A stretch of 64,000 bases of DNA from Ascarosepion bandense (Eukaryota > Mollusca > Cephalopoda > Sepiida > Sepiidae), in the NCBI GenBank assembly GCA_037127315.1, contig JBBBDQ010001156.1, positions 281,001-345,000 on the forward strand, read 5' to 3'. Below are positions 9,746 through 21,026 of the stretch, piece after piece; within the stretch, counting starts at the first letter, position 1, and the number at the start of each line of letters is the position of its first letter. The translations under genes and the position numbers were made by a program. The notes below the pieces were generated by a model, which was not told the origin of the DNA, did not search any database, and saw nothing but the letters and a program-made list of their open reading frames with translations.

Positions 9746-11415
9746 TAATGTTCAGACTTTGCAATATCTATCTCAGAATTTCTTAGAGTCTTATTCTACT
9801 TCGATCTTCAGTATCAAGATATAATATTAAAACTTCACTTATATTTATTGAAGGTTGACACAGTGTTTCACGATTCTTTGCACTTCAGAATCAGATATAA
9901 AATTGATCTGTCCCCCGATAAATATCGTAAACTATATTAATCGGAGGACAGATCAGAGTTTCATTTGACTTCAGTTTTTAGCATTCACATATATTACTGA
10001 AACTTTATGATATTTATCAAAGGTTCACACAGAGTTTCATGTTACTTCTCATTTCAACATCAAGAAATAATATTAAAACTTCACGATATTTAACCGAGGA
10101 TGAATAATGTTTTCACGTTTCTTTTATGTTCAGAATCTAGTTATATAATCAAAACTTTATGATATTTATCTGAGGTCAGATCAGAATTTCATGTTACACC
10201 GTACTTCAGCATTCAGGTTTAAATTTGAAACTTACGATATTTTTCGGAGGCTTCACAATTCTCCGCTTCTAGGGACCCAGATATAAAATTGAGGTTCAGT
10301 CAGAGTTTTATTCTACCTCCCTATTCAGCATCATCATACAATATTAAAACTATGCAATATTAATAGCAGGTTGTTCTTCCACACCCTATATTAAATTGAA
10401 ACATCACGATATTTATCGAAGGTTGGTTAGGAGTTTTATATCACATCGCTCTGCAGCACTCAGATATAAAATTGAAATTTCATGATAATTATCGGAGTTT
10501 GACTAAGAGTTTCATAGTTCTTCATCATCCACATATAAAATTAATTCTTTACGATATTTATCAGGGGTTAACATGGAGCTTCACGGTCATCGTTTTTCGG
10601 TATCCAGATACAAAATCGAAATTATACAATATTCATCAGAGGTCGTCTCAAACATTCATGTTACTTCAGTCTTCCTCACCCAGATTTGACATTTAAAATT
10701 TACGATATTTTTTTAGAGATTGGCTCACAGTTTCCCAATTTTAATTCTTCGGTGTATAGATAAAAATTGAAACTATATGATGTTTATTTGAGGTTGGGTG
10801 ATAATTTTCCGATACTTCATTTTCCAGTATCCAGATATAGAATTGAAAATTTACGATATTTATTGGAGGTTGAATCACAGTTTTATGAGTTTTGATATTT
10901 CATAATTCTGATTTAAAATTCAAACTTCACCATACTTACCGGTGGTCATATCTGAGTTTCATATTACTTCACTTTTTAGCATCCAGGTATAAAATTGAAA
11001 CTTATTATATTTGTCGGAGTTGAGCTCAGATTTTCACGTTTCTTGAACTGAGGCATCCAGATATAAAATTAAAACTTACGATGTTTGTAGAAAGTAAGCT
11101 CACATTTTCACGTTTCATTAAAGTTCAGCATCCAGATATAAAATTTGGACTTACGATATTTATCAGAGGTGCGCTCAAATTTTCACGTTTCATTGAAGTT
11201 CAGCATCCTGATATGAATTTTAAACTCATGATATTTATCAGAGGTGAGCTCAAATTTTCATGTTTCATTGAAGTTCAGTATCAAGATATAAAATTGAAAC
11301 TTACGATATTTATCGGAGTGAAGATAAAAGTTTCATTTGACTTCGCACTTAAGAACTCAGATATAAAAGTGAAACTATAGGATATTTATTGGAGGTTGTC
11401 TCTGATTTTCAAGAT
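9746..11415 (+). repeat. 76-bp degenerate satellite, segment 2
   Basis: The longest uninterrupted run. Repeated GATATTTATCGGAGGTT and TCAGCATCCAGATATAAAA cores appear throughout. Neighbouring units at 11080-11330 are the most alike, so part of the array was expanded more recently. Confidence 0.85.
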
Positions 11416-12133
11416 TTTTTTTTTTTTAATCATTTCACCCCGAGCAAGGCAGAAACGCCACTGATGTGCAGGGGGTTACATAAATGTAAAAAGATTAATT
11501 ATAAAAGAGTGAGGAGTACAAGCTAGTTAGAAAGGAACAATGGAAAGCTGAGAAAGCAGGTGCGATGACAGATACATACGTGGAGAGAAAGGGAAGGTTA
11601 TACAGGGGAGGGGAGAGAGCTAGAGGCCAGTGGTTAGTAGATGAGTATTAACTTTGCATTTAAATTTCTGGAGGTTGTAGCCGTCAGGAAAGCAAGAATA
11701 CGGGAGCGAGTTCCACAGGCGGGAAGTGCGAGAGAGGAAGCTGCAGGAGTAGAATTGTCGTCTGCATTTGGCTAACCTGACTGTGAAAAGTGGGACCCAG
11801 TTGCCAGTCTGGTTGCACGGATAAACACCGGTTGAGGAGGCATCAGTGACTTAAGCTCATCCGAGCAGAAGCCATGAAAGTATTTATAGAAGAGACAGAG
11901 GGAGGCCACATTTCGACGATGGGGAAGTGGCTGCAGTCGAGTCGCCAGATCAGTACCTATCACATTACAGACTCTCCTTTGGAGCTTGTCAAGAACACTG
12001 AGGAGAACGGCAGGGGCACCTGACCATAAATGGCAGCAGTACTCCATGCACGGACGGATGGTTGACTTGTATATATGCAGGATGGATTCAGGTGGAAAAA
12101 ACATCCTGGATCGACATAGTAACCCAATCTTCT
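11416..12133 (-). mobile_element. Family A LINE 3' end
   Basis: The minus strand gives MFFPPESILHIYKSTIRP, CMEYCCHLWSGAPAVL, LDKLQRRVCNVIGTDLA, ASLCLFYKYFHGFCSDEL and RATRLATGSHF in one 110-residue frame. The end away from the ORF carries the complement of CCTTGCTCGGGGTGAAATGA and an A tail. This is one of the best preserved family A ends, with satellite on both sides. Confidence 0.9.
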
Positions 12134-12865
12134 TATTTCGATCTTCATTTTCTAATTATAAAACTGAAAACTATTTATCGGAGGTCTTCTCGTAATATAA
12201 TGTTACTTCGGACTTTAGCATCATGATATAATATTGAAACTTCACGACATTTATCGTGACTCGGAGCTTTACGATTATTTGCACTTTACTATCCCGATTT
12301 CAAATTGAAACTTTACGACCTTTATCAGAGTTCGTGGCAGAGTATCATGTTACTTTACTCGGCAGTACCCAGATATAACATTGAGACTTCAATCAGGTTT
12401 AATCAGGTTTTCACGGTTATTTGATTTTTAGCATCCAGATATAAAATTGAAACATTGCGATATTTATCAGAGATCAGATCAGAGTTTCATGGTACGGGGT
12501 TATTCAGCATCCAGATCTAAAATTCTATCATCAAGATATTTATCAAAGGTTTAGTCAGATTTTTGCAATTTATCGATCTTCTGAATTCGAATATAAAATT
12601 GAAGTTTTACAATATTTATTATTGACTAATAGCTTTCATGTTACTTCACATGCAGATATAAAATTAAAACTTTGCAATATTTATCACAGGTCTTCTTTGA
12701 GTTTCTTGTTACGTCGATCTTCAGCATGAATATTTAATATTAAAGCTTTACGATATTTATCGCAGGTTGACTTAGATTTTCATGGATCTTCTATATGGAG
12801 CAGCCAGATTTAAAATCGAATTTCCAGAATATTTATGAGATTTTCAAGATACTTCGATTTTCAGC
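12134..12865 (+). repeat. 76-bp degenerate satellite, segment 3
   Basis: Same cores as the other segments, for example GCGATATTTATCAGAGATCA and AGCATCCAGATATAAAATTG near 12430-12460. Confidence 0.8.
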
Positions 12866-13135
12866 ATGCAAATAAGATGTAATAAATATGTAATGAACGT
12901 GCATACACCTTGGTTCCCCCTCATAGTAATCTGATTGGCTAGTATCAGCCATAAATACAGACGAAGGCGAGAACGCATAGAGGTCTACTATTACTAGAGG
13001 TCTACGTTCATAGTTCTACCGTTAGAGGTCTACGAGTATTTGTTTACGACTATTGATTACGCCTACGACTCAGGACACTGCATACGACAAGTACCGTCCA
13101 TTACGTCTACATATTAGATTGGTTACATTTGCCAA
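12866..13135 (+). mobile_element. Possible LTR fragment
   Basis: Starts TGTAATAAATATGTAATGAA, has a CTGATTGGCT (CCAAT complement) and a CATAAATAC (TATA-like) box, then three AGAGGTCTAC repeats. This resembles the start of a Gypsy-type LTR, but no second end, target duplication or coding part is seen. Confidence 0.3.
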
Positions 13136-13199
13136 AACCGTTTAGCTACCTCGAATGACATATATATATATTCCTTTTTGGGATAAATGTAAATATATG

Positions 13200-13637
13200 G
13201 TCCTGGGTATGACAATAAACTGCATCCAGCAGCAAGGCCTTTGACTGGGAAGTTGTGAGGAGCATGTAACTACTTCATAATTGCTGTTGCTCCCAGGTCC
13301 ACCGTGATCCGGGGTGATAACACCTGTTAGGGTCCCAGGTATGGGCAAATAGTTTGATCTCTAAACTGACGTCAAAACACTATGAAAGTATAAGAAATAG
13401 ACTTTTATAGAAAAATGTACGTTTTTTTAATTAAAAATATTACCAACAATGCATTTTTGAAGGAAAAAGATTGTTACCATAAAACATTTTTGAAGGAAAA
13501 ACAAAAAGATTCAACAAAATCTGACAAAATCAACCTTCTCACTATAACTGAGCATTAAAAATATCTTAAAACCTTACTATTGGCATTAAATAACCCACAG
13601 AGGTTGATATGCCGTTAAACAAAACTCAAGCATCGCC
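13200..13637 (+). mobile_element. Repeat family R (SINE-like 3' region), copy 1
   Basis: Aligns by eye with 29360-30085: TTAGGGTCCCAGGTATGGGC, an AGACTTTTATAGAAA block, TTTTTGAAGGAAAA, TCTGACAAAATCAACCT and the tail AGAGGTTGATATGCC followed by TTAAACAAAACTCAA. The last part also matches the 3' end of the 5S-tRNA SINEs at 55270 and 58029. The copy is followed directly by the 149-bp VNTR. Confidence 0.7.
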
Positions 13638-14335
13638 CGGTTCACACTCCACCCACGTCTTTTGAACAGGTTAAGTGGCTCATCCCTTGTTCCCTGTTTA
13701 GGATGTGGTTTCCGGTTTTCTCTTTTCTAATCTTCTCACTTTGTTTTTTTTTTTTCAATTGGAGTACATAGATCTCTCTATTGATCGGTTCACACTCCAC
13801 CCACGTCGATTGAACAGGTTAAGAGGCTCATCCCTTGTTCCCTGTTTAGGATGTGGTTTCCGGCTTTCTCTTTTCCAATCTTCTCACTTTGTTTTTTTTT
13901 TTTTCAATTGGTGTAGATAGATCTATCTATTGATCGGTTCACACACCACCCATGTCTTTTGAACAGGTTAAGAGGCTCATCCCTTGTTCCCTGTTTAGGA
14001 TGTGGTTTCCGGCTTTCTCTTTTCCAATCTTCTCACTTTGGTTTATTTTTTTTCAATTGAAGTAGATAGATCTATCTATCGCCCGGTTCACACTCCACCC
14101 ACGTCTATTGAACAGGTTAAGAGGCTCATCCCTTGTTCCCTGTTTAGAATGTGGTTTCCGGCTTTCTCTTTTCCAATCTTCTCACTTTGGTTTATTTTTT
14201 TTTCAATTGGTGTAGATAGATCTATCTATTGATCGGTTCACACTCCACCCACGTCTATTGAACAGGTTAAGAGGCTCATCCCTTGTTCCCTGTTTAGGAT
14301 TTGGTTTCCGGCTTTCTCTTTTCCAATCTTTTCAC
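13638..14335 (+). repeat. 149-bp VNTR, about five units
   Basis: Units start with CGGTTCACACTCCACCCACG at 13638, 13786, 13935, 14084 and 14234, spacing 148-150 bp. Each holds TTGAACAGGTTAAGAGGCTC, GTTCCCTGTTTAGGATGTGG, a T run and TAGATAGATCTATCTAT. The units are highly alike. The last unit runs into a family A LINE 3' end. Confidence 0.95.
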
Positions 14336-14399
14336 TATTACGTAGCCTCCTGCACATCAGTGGCGTTACCGCCTTGCTCGTGGTGATATGATTAAAAAT
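14336..14399 (+). mobile_element. Family A LINE extreme 3' end
   Basis: TAGCCTCCTGCACATCAGTG and CCGCCTTGCTCGTGGTGATA, the 3' terminal block of family A, followed by an A/TA tail. No ORF part is left. The VNTR takes the place of the upstream untranslated region. Confidence 0.8.
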
Positions 14400-14895
14400 A
14401 TATATATATATAATTGAAACTTTACGATAAAATCAGTTTCATGTTGCTCAATCTTCAGCATCAAGATTATAATATTAAAATTTTGATTCTTTATCGTAGA
14501 TCTCCTCACAGTTTAATATTACTTTGATATTCAGCCTCAAGATATAATATTGAAATTTTATCATTTTTATCGAAGGACGTCATGTAACTTCGCTCTGAAG
14601 TACCAAGATATAATACTGAAACTGTATGATATTTATAAGAGGTTGACTCAGGTTCTTAAGCGATTTTTCTATTTTCAGCATCCAGATATAATATTAAATC
14701 TTTGCCTTTTGTTATCTCAGATTTGTATGTTACTTCGTTCTTCCGTAGAGAGATACAAAATTGAAACCTCATGATATTTATAGGAGGTTGACTTAGAGTT
14801 TCAAGTCTTTTTTATCTTTATTATGAAGTTTGATACTTTACGATATTTGTTTAATGTTGACACTGTTTCTTGTTACGTTGATATTCAGTATCCAG
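14400..14895 (+). repeat. 76-bp degenerate satellite, segment 4
   Basis: Cores such as CATCCAGATATAATATTAAA and ATGATATTTATAGGAGGTTG. A stretch near 14730-14880 is close to 15396-15545, suggesting a local duplication of the array around the LINE fragments between them. Confidence 0.75.
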
Positions 14896-15010
14896 ATATA
14901 ATGTTCTCTCTACTTAATGCTTTCTTTTTCTTCTATTCCCCCACAATCAGTAACCTTCTGCATCTTAGAGACTTTATTGCCTTGCTTGGAGTGAAATAAT
15001 AAAAAAATCT
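14896..15010 (+). mobile_element. Family A LINE 3' tail fragment
   Basis: Reads TTGCCTTGCTTGGAGTGAAA then an A-rich tail, the diverged terminal block of family A. Confidence 0.55.
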
Positions 15011-15089
15011 ACAAAATATCAATGGTCATGAAGATGGAATACATTATTACTAAGCTTATTTTTTAATGACACGGATTTATAAGTGCCAT

Positions 15090-15380
15090 TCTTTTATTCT
15101 GTGAGAATCGAAATCACTGACCTGGTTCCTCAGCTTCAATCACTTTCGCACTGCCAGAATGTCACTTCACTGTGCCTTGTCTAAAATAATTTCAATGGAA
15201 ATTGTTCTGATGAATTTTTTCTCTCTGATAGCTAGACATTTTGAACTAAGCTCACTACCTGATTGGTGGTTATATCTCATCATATTACAATTGAAATGAC
15301 TTGATATAACCGTAATTTCTGCATCAATATTTTCTCTCGCATTTCTCGCTTGGGAAACCCCCTTCCGGCTTCTTATTTAA
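15090..15380 (+). pseudogene. Decayed family A LINE ORF end
   Basis: CAGCTTCAATCACTTTCGCA, GTCACTTCACTGTGCCTTGT and TTTCAATGGAAATTGTTCTG correspond to the LQPLSHRRDVASLCLFYKYFHGFCSDEL block. CTCGCATTTCTCGC...GGGAAAC fits SRTS(R)LWN. It has frameshifts, large losses and no 3' tail. Confidence 0.55.
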
Positions 15381-16043
15381 AATCAACTCAGATTATATGT
15401 TACTTTGTTCTTCCGTAGAGAGATACAAAATTGAAACGTCATAATATTTACAGGAGGTTGAATCAGGGTTTCAAGTCTTTTTTATCTTTAGTATGAAATT
15501 TGATACTTTACGATATTTGTTTAATGTTGACACTGTTTCTTGCTACTTTGGTATAATATTAAAGCTTTGCAATACTTATCGCAGGCTGTTTTAGAATTTC
15601 ATGTTACTTTGATATTCAACATTAAGTTATAATATTGCAACGTCGCCATATTTATCAAAGGCTGACTTAGAATTTCACGATTCTTTGAGGATCCGCATTA
15701 AGATTTAAATTTAAAACGTTACGATATTTATAGGATGTTGGTACAAAGTGTCATCTTACTTCACTTTTCAGCACGCAGATATAATATTATAATATAATAT
15801 ATGTACAAATAATATTTATTTAATATTTATCGGTGGCTGAGTCAGTGTTTCACGATTCTTATGTCTTCAGTATCCAGATATAAAATCGAAATTATAAGAT
15901 ATTTATCGGAGGTCTTATTAAACATTCATGTTTCATCGCTCTTCCACACTCAGATTTAATACTGAAACTTTACGATATTTATTAGAGTAGACTCACAGTT
16001 TATGATACTTCTCTCTTCGGCGGACCTGTACGATATTACCACT
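15381..16043 (+). repeat. 76-bp degenerate satellite, segment 5
   Basis: Same unit cores. The last clear unit before the inverted-repeat element ends near 16043. Confidence 0.75.
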
Positions 16044-16761
16044 ACCTGTCAATTTGTTTATTATCATTTTTTTTTTTTACATTTTTTAATGAATTCTTAT
16101 CAATTACTACATAACGTGTCCTATTTTCAAAAAACAAATTTGGGAAAAATTCATTATTTAAGATTTTTAGTGGGTACTCAGTTTCTCATACAACCTTATA
16201 GTAAATCGATCCTTCATTTTGGAAACACTCGCATTGCGGTCGCTTTGATGTCGCTGAGACCATGTAGAGAAGCTTTCAATTTGAAGATCGACAAACCCAG
16301 GGAAAATTTTTAATTATCCCTACTTTATATCAATGACAAAAAAATTATTTAAAACATTAAAAAAAAAAGGTTTGGACAGAGATTTTTTTAAAATAATTCC
16401 TGTTGTAAAAAATGTTGGCATGAAAAATATGACATGTAAAACATTAAAGAAATTTTTTTGACAGAGAATCTTTGAAATAATTCCTATTTTTAAAAAAAAT
16501 GAATAAAAACATACTTCCGGAAAGTTTTTTTTCATTAATTTCCTACAAGTTTTGGAAAAAAAAAGAAAAAGGGCAACAGCTCAAAGCGAGTGTTTCCAAA
16601 ATGGAGGATCGATTTACTACGTTGTGTAAGAAACAGAGCACACCTAAAAATCTTTAAATATTGTATTTTTTCCAAACTTTTTGAAAATCGAAAAGTTTAT
16701 GTACTAATTGGTAAGAATGCACTGAAAAAAGAAAAAAATGATAATCAACAAATATACAGGT
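16044..16761. mobile_element. Element with about 190-bp inverted terminal repeats
   Basis: The left end starts ACCTGTCAATTTGTTTATTA. The right end on the complement reads ACCTGTATATTTGTTGATTA. The arms stay alignable for about 190 bp and are best at the inner edge, where GTAAATCGATCCTTCATTTT and the complement of AAAATGGAGGATCGATTTAC pair, next to GGAAACACTCGC. The middle holds two copies of an AAAACATTAAA...ACAGAGA segment about 90 bp apart. It interrupts the satellite. No ORF resembles a transposase and no target duplication is clear, so the superfamily is unknown. Confidence 0.7.
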
Positions 16762-16764
16762 GCT

Positions 16765-17113
16765 GATAATGTTCTACAGGTTCACTCTCTCTTCATTATC
16801 CAGATATAAAATTAAACTTTACAATATATATCAAGGTCGAGTTAGAGTTACATGTTAGTTCAAGCTTCAGCACCTAAAATATAAAAATGAAACTTTACGA
16901 TATTTATCGAGGTTAGATGAGAGTTTTGTTATTTCGTTCTTCAGCATCCTGATTAAACTTCACTTTATTTATCGTAGGTTGATTTAAATTTTCAAGATAT
17001 AATATTGAAAATTAATCATATATAACTGATGTTCGCTTAGGATTACATGTTACTTCACTTTTCATCATCCAGGTACAATATTACAACTTCCCGATATTTA
17101 TCGGAGGCCGACT
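16765..17113 (+). repeat. 76-bp degenerate satellite, segment 6
   Basis: Last recognisable units, for example ACGATATTTATCGAGGTTAG and CCCGATATTTATCGGAGGCC, ending at a (TA)n tract. Confidence 0.7.
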
Positions 17114-17114
17114 T

Positions 17115-17115
<1 letters not shown>

Positions 17116-17162
<47 letters not shown>
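17116..17162. repeat. (TA)n microsatellite
   Basis: Pure TA dinucleotides at the satellite boundary. Confidence 0.95.
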
Positions 17163-17169
<7 letters not shown>

Positions 17170-17343
17170 TGTTACGGAAATTAACGAATTTTAACGAAAC
17201 TTGGTTATAAGCAACCGACAATTTGTAATGAATTATTTTTTTTGTTTGACATTACGATACATTACAGAGCAGATATTGTTTGTTTACGATAGATCAAAAA
17301 TTGTGTTATATAAGCATGATAAAAACCTCGCCTGATCAAGAGG

Positions 17344-17436
17344 CTATTCATGGTCGAGTGGTTAAAACAGTACCAGATCTACTGGTAGATTCCCCTATGT
17401 AAATAGGGGTCGCAGGTTCGAATCCTGCTGGATAGT
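17344..17436 (+). tRNA. Class II tRNA-like sequence, probably a pseudogene or SINE head
   Basis: Acceptor strands CTATTCA and TGGATAG pair with one G-T pair. The A box TGGTCGAGTGG and B box GGTTCGAATCC are perfect RNA polymerase III promoter matches. The T arm is GCAGG-TTCGAAT-CCTGC. A long variable arm, CCCCTA...TAGGGG, points to the Leu/Ser class. The anticodon arm TACCA-GATCTAC-TGGTA lacks the usual T at position 33, so no anticodon can be assigned safely. No CCA is encoded, as normal in animals. The block AAATACGAGTAT downstream links it to the repeat at 2010-2400. Confidence 0.5.
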
Positions 17437-17954
17437 ACACATTTTTGCAATAAAATTTATCGTAAAATAATCAGGCCGATAGATATAAATATAAAATACT
17501 GTTTAATTAAAAACAGAATATCTACTTAAATACGAGTATCGGTAAAAATAATGTTCAAAATAATTCATTACACACACACGCACATATATATATAATATTT
17601 AAACTCCGCTATATTCATTGGATTGTGTATCAGAATTTTGAAATATTTTCATGTAATGCTAAGGGCAAAGAAAGCATTTCGAGATTCGATTTATAGAATC
17701 AGCAGTTTTGATATCTATTTATATAAGTACCGTCAATTTTTTGCTGGAAAAAACAGCATAGTCTGACGAAAAAAGCCTCAAAACTAAAAAAAAAGTTTTC
17801 TCGGCAAAATGTTTATGCTATCATTAAGAGGATAAATCATAGTATTATTTTAATTATTTTTGCAAATCTTTTTAATTGTTCTAACAGGTTCTAACAGGCT
17901 CATTTAGTGGTAATCTTTTTTTCTCTCGTCAGTGAGAGGGATAAATTAACGTTA
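17437..17954. other. No firm feature
   Basis: AT-rich. Includes the AAATACGAGTAT block at 17527 shared with 2034. Confidence 0.4.
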
Positions 17955-18023
17955 GAGTTTATTACGTCAAAAACATAATATTACGCAAAGGCATTTTTTG
18001 ACTGTGAAAGACATATTTGTTTT
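17955..18023 (-). pseudogene. Possible Gypsy gag scrap
   Basis: CATAATATTACGCAAAGGCA then TTTTTTGACTGTGAAAGACA resembles GTAATATTACGCAAGTCATT then TTTTGTCGTTGAAAGAAACA at 21390-21430, which lies in a gag remnant. Both scraps are bordered by a family A LINE. Too short for certainty. Confidence 0.3.
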
Positions 18024-18705
18024 TTTTATAAGCGTTTCACCTCGAGCAAGGCATGTCACTGCCACTACTGCGCAGGGGGCTACATAGAGTGGAGAAAGGA
18101 TAGTTAAATATAGGAAATGTCAGAGGGTGGGTGATAGGCGGGTAAGGATACCGAGAATGAGGGTTGGGTAGATGAGAGTGTTCTGAGAATAATTGGGAGT
18201 TAGTGTGATAGGAGGTGTCTATTGATCCTACATTTAAACACCTGGAGATTGTAGCTGTCGGGAAAGTAGACTTGTGGAAGGGAATTCCACAGGTGGGAAG
18301 CGCGAGAAAAGAAGCTGTTGGAGTAGAAATTACGGTTACATCTTATCTGTTTAACTGTAAAAGGGTGGGACCTAGTTGCTAATCTCGTATCTCGTGTAAA
18401 TTCGGGCTTAGGCGGCACCAGTGATCTAAGTTCATCGGAGCAGAAGTCATGAAAGTACTTGTAGAAGAGGCACAGGGAAGCCACATCACGCCGGTGAAAG
18501 AGTGGTTGCAGCCGGTCTGCCAAGTCAGTATCAACCACGTTACAGATCCTCCTTTGTATTTTGTCAAGAAGCCCAAGGAAAGCAGCAGGGGCACCCGACC
18601 AGATATGGCAGCAGTATTCAATAAACGGGCGGATGGTAGATTTGTATATGTGCAGAATAGATTCAGGTGGGAAAAACTTCCGAGCCCTGCACTTGGAAAT
18701 TCTTG
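18024..18705 (-). mobile_element. Family A LINE 3' end
   Basis: The minus strand gives ASLCLFYKYFHDFCSDEL, RDTRLATRSHPFTVKQIR, ASHLWNSLPQVYFPDSYNL and FKCRINRHLLSH in one 112-residue frame, with NAAISGRVPL and GGSVTWLILTWQTGC further up in another frame. The 3' terminus is the complement of CCTTGCTCGAGGTGAAACGC plus an A run at 18024-18040. 5' truncated. Confidence 0.88.
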
Positions 18706-20268
18706 CAAAAATTAAATAATCGTTTGATTTTGATGAAAATTTCAGGACTTATTCATAATTGACTGAAATCAGTTTTGAAATAATTATTTTTAGAAAATAT
18801 TGGTAAAAACATTTTTTTAAATATGTTACCCCACCACTAATTAATTTCCATAACTGTCGAAAAGTGCGACTAGGTCTCAACATAAAGATAATTTTAATTA
18901 AATTCAGGAGTCATTGGGGAATGCTAATCAACTGTATTTTTTTCTTAAAAAACTTTCTCATTATAAGAAAATCTGCTTTGAAGTGCGATAACAAAAAGTG
19001 CAATAAAACTATGTCATTTTTTATTTGGATAAACTTTTAATTGCTTTCATAAACATAAATTAAAATGATATCATAGTCTGAATAGAAAAAATGTTTTCCG
19101 TTAGTAATGAATTTTTACAAGAATTGTTTTTATTTTATTATTTTATTTTATTTTTTATTAAGTAATTTCTAAAAACTTTCATAAGTCTTTTAAAATTTCC
19201 TCCTCATAGGTCTCTCAGATTATTTTAATTAATGCGTGGCGAATATATTTATTAATCGAAAAATCTAAACAGTTAATTTAAAAAAGGGTGCTCATTTTCT
19301 GTTCAGTAATTAAGACATTTTTATTTTTTGCATGTTGATTATCCGTTTTTTGTTTGTACGGGTGTCCGTACGCGATATATATCTTTAAAAGATCACGTGA
19401 TTCTAGAATTATATAAAAATTAGATATTTTTACCTTGTTATAATCTTAATAACTTATTAATATGAAAAAAATATAATAAAAATATTAATAATTAGCATAA
19501 TATTTTATAACTTAGCTGGGTTATTTTAATTTCCATTTTTCATTTTTTCAATTTTAATTTTTATTTATTAGAAAGCAAATCCAAGCGTCCGGTTATAAAG
19601 CTAAACGAAAATTCTATAAAATATTATGTAATTGATAAAAATATTATGCTATAGTTTACTATGCAGTCAAAAAGCAAAAAAAAACAAAAAAACAAACAAA
19701 CATTTTTTAAATAATAATTTGGCACGTCCCGTCGCCATACTTGGGTTATTGAAAGACGGAAACTGTCAAATTAACTCAATCGCCACCTCGTATTACGCTG
19801 ATAACAGGACTGCTGTATTTAAGATAAGCTTCTGTCGTAAATTTCATACATAAGGATGTACTATTGTTTGAAATCAGGTTAAGGTAAACAACTTGACTTA
19901 AATAACGTGTCTGCGAGGTATATTTTATTTTTGCAAGATTTTTTAAACAGAAAGTTGGCTACTGTTTATGAAATGTGTCGATCAATCAAAAATGGCGCAA
20001 AATTTGAATTTTTTTTCGAAAAATTTCTGATTCCAATCGATATAATTTCAGTTTAAAATGCACCAGTGTATTTCGATTACTGGAATTACTAACTTTAATC
20101 CCTTGGCTTTCAAATAGAGCTAATTTTAAAGCTTGAAGATATTTATTTTAAAATTTTCAATTTAAATTTAGGTATCTAAAAATGATCGGAGGTGCCTATA
20201 TTTATATTTAGAAACGAACTATAAATAGACATCGAAATTGCAGAAATAACTGCCATGGATTTATACAG
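18706..20268. other. AT-rich region without a recognised feature
   Basis: Long A/T-dominated stretch with no convincing ORF and no repeat matching the rest of the window by eye. It may be unique intergenic DNA or old elements beyond recognition. Confidence 0.5.
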
Positions 20269-20269
20269 T

Positions 20270-20770
20270 GGAACCTGGTGTATACAACCACCGTCGTCAG
20301 TGACCACCTGCAATTAACGACCGTTTTTCTATGCACGAACTATTTGCTAATGTTAATTGAACCCCCAGTGAGCGACTTCTTCCAAAACGTGACAAGCATG
20401 AAATAATAAAAATCGCTGGTCAAGCGACCACTTTAACAAAAATTTATTTTTGGCAGTACAGTTCTAATTTCTAAATTAGGAGAACTTAAGTTAGTACTTC
20501 TTTTCATTTTCCTTTAATCTAAGCCAGAAACGCTTTCTCATAGCTTTGTTATTGTAGTGAAGTGTCAAATTTTTATTATTTGTTGAAATGGCGCCGGTCA
20601 AACGGCGGCTGTCTTGTATTATCATTTACCTATTACATTTGACAAGTTCAAGAGATTTGTCGATTTCTGTACCAAGTTGGATAAATTCGGGCGTAGGAGG
20701 AAAAATCACATCTATGGGAAATTTAAATTTTCAATGTTTATCTCTTTCATTATCTTTATTTTTCTCAATC
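20270..20770 (+). mobile_element. Possible pogo/Tigger-like transposon left part
   Basis: ACAGTGGAACCTGGTGTATA preceded by TTATA resembles the CAGTGGAACCTC...AACGACC type of terminal repeat found in pogo-like elements. A stretch starting MAPVKRRLSC at 20588 and continuing with SSRDLSISVPSWINSG is reminiscent of a decayed HTH (CENP-B-like) N-terminus. No DDE core or right end is visible, so it is truncated at best. Confidence 0.35.
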
Positions 20771-20773
20771 GTT

Positions 20774-20820
20774 TTACTCTCTCTCTCTCTTTCTCTTTCT
20801 CTCTTTCTCTCTGTCTCTAC
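20774..20820. repeat. (CT)n-rich microsatellite
   Basis: CTCTCTCT with TTT and GT interruptions. It produces Ser/Leu-rich spurious frames. Confidence 0.85.
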
Positions 20821-21026
20821 CCTGATTGTTGTCATTTTTTTCTTGTATGTTTGATTATTTTTCTATATATAAATTATCGCAGATTCTCTTTTACTATCAC
20901 TCACTTCTAAGAAAAAATTGAAAAGGTATACATCGCGAACTTTTCCAACGTACATATTTTATAAGAAAGAAGTGCCAATATCAATTAAAATCGCAGTGGT
21001 CACATTACAAATATAAATTATTTTTA

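Noticed and set aside
8570..17113. CRISPR-like array
   Set aside because: Units are degenerate, without alternating conserved repeats and unique spacers, and the genome is eukaryotic.
2010..17600. Large inverted duplication linking 2010-2400 and 17160-17600
   Set aside because: Some shared blocks exist, but their order is not consistently inverted, so a dispersed repeat family is the safer reading.
20588..20910. Short host gene starting MAPVKRRLSC
   Set aside because: The frame runs into a CT microsatellite and the start looks more like a decayed transposase N-terminus.
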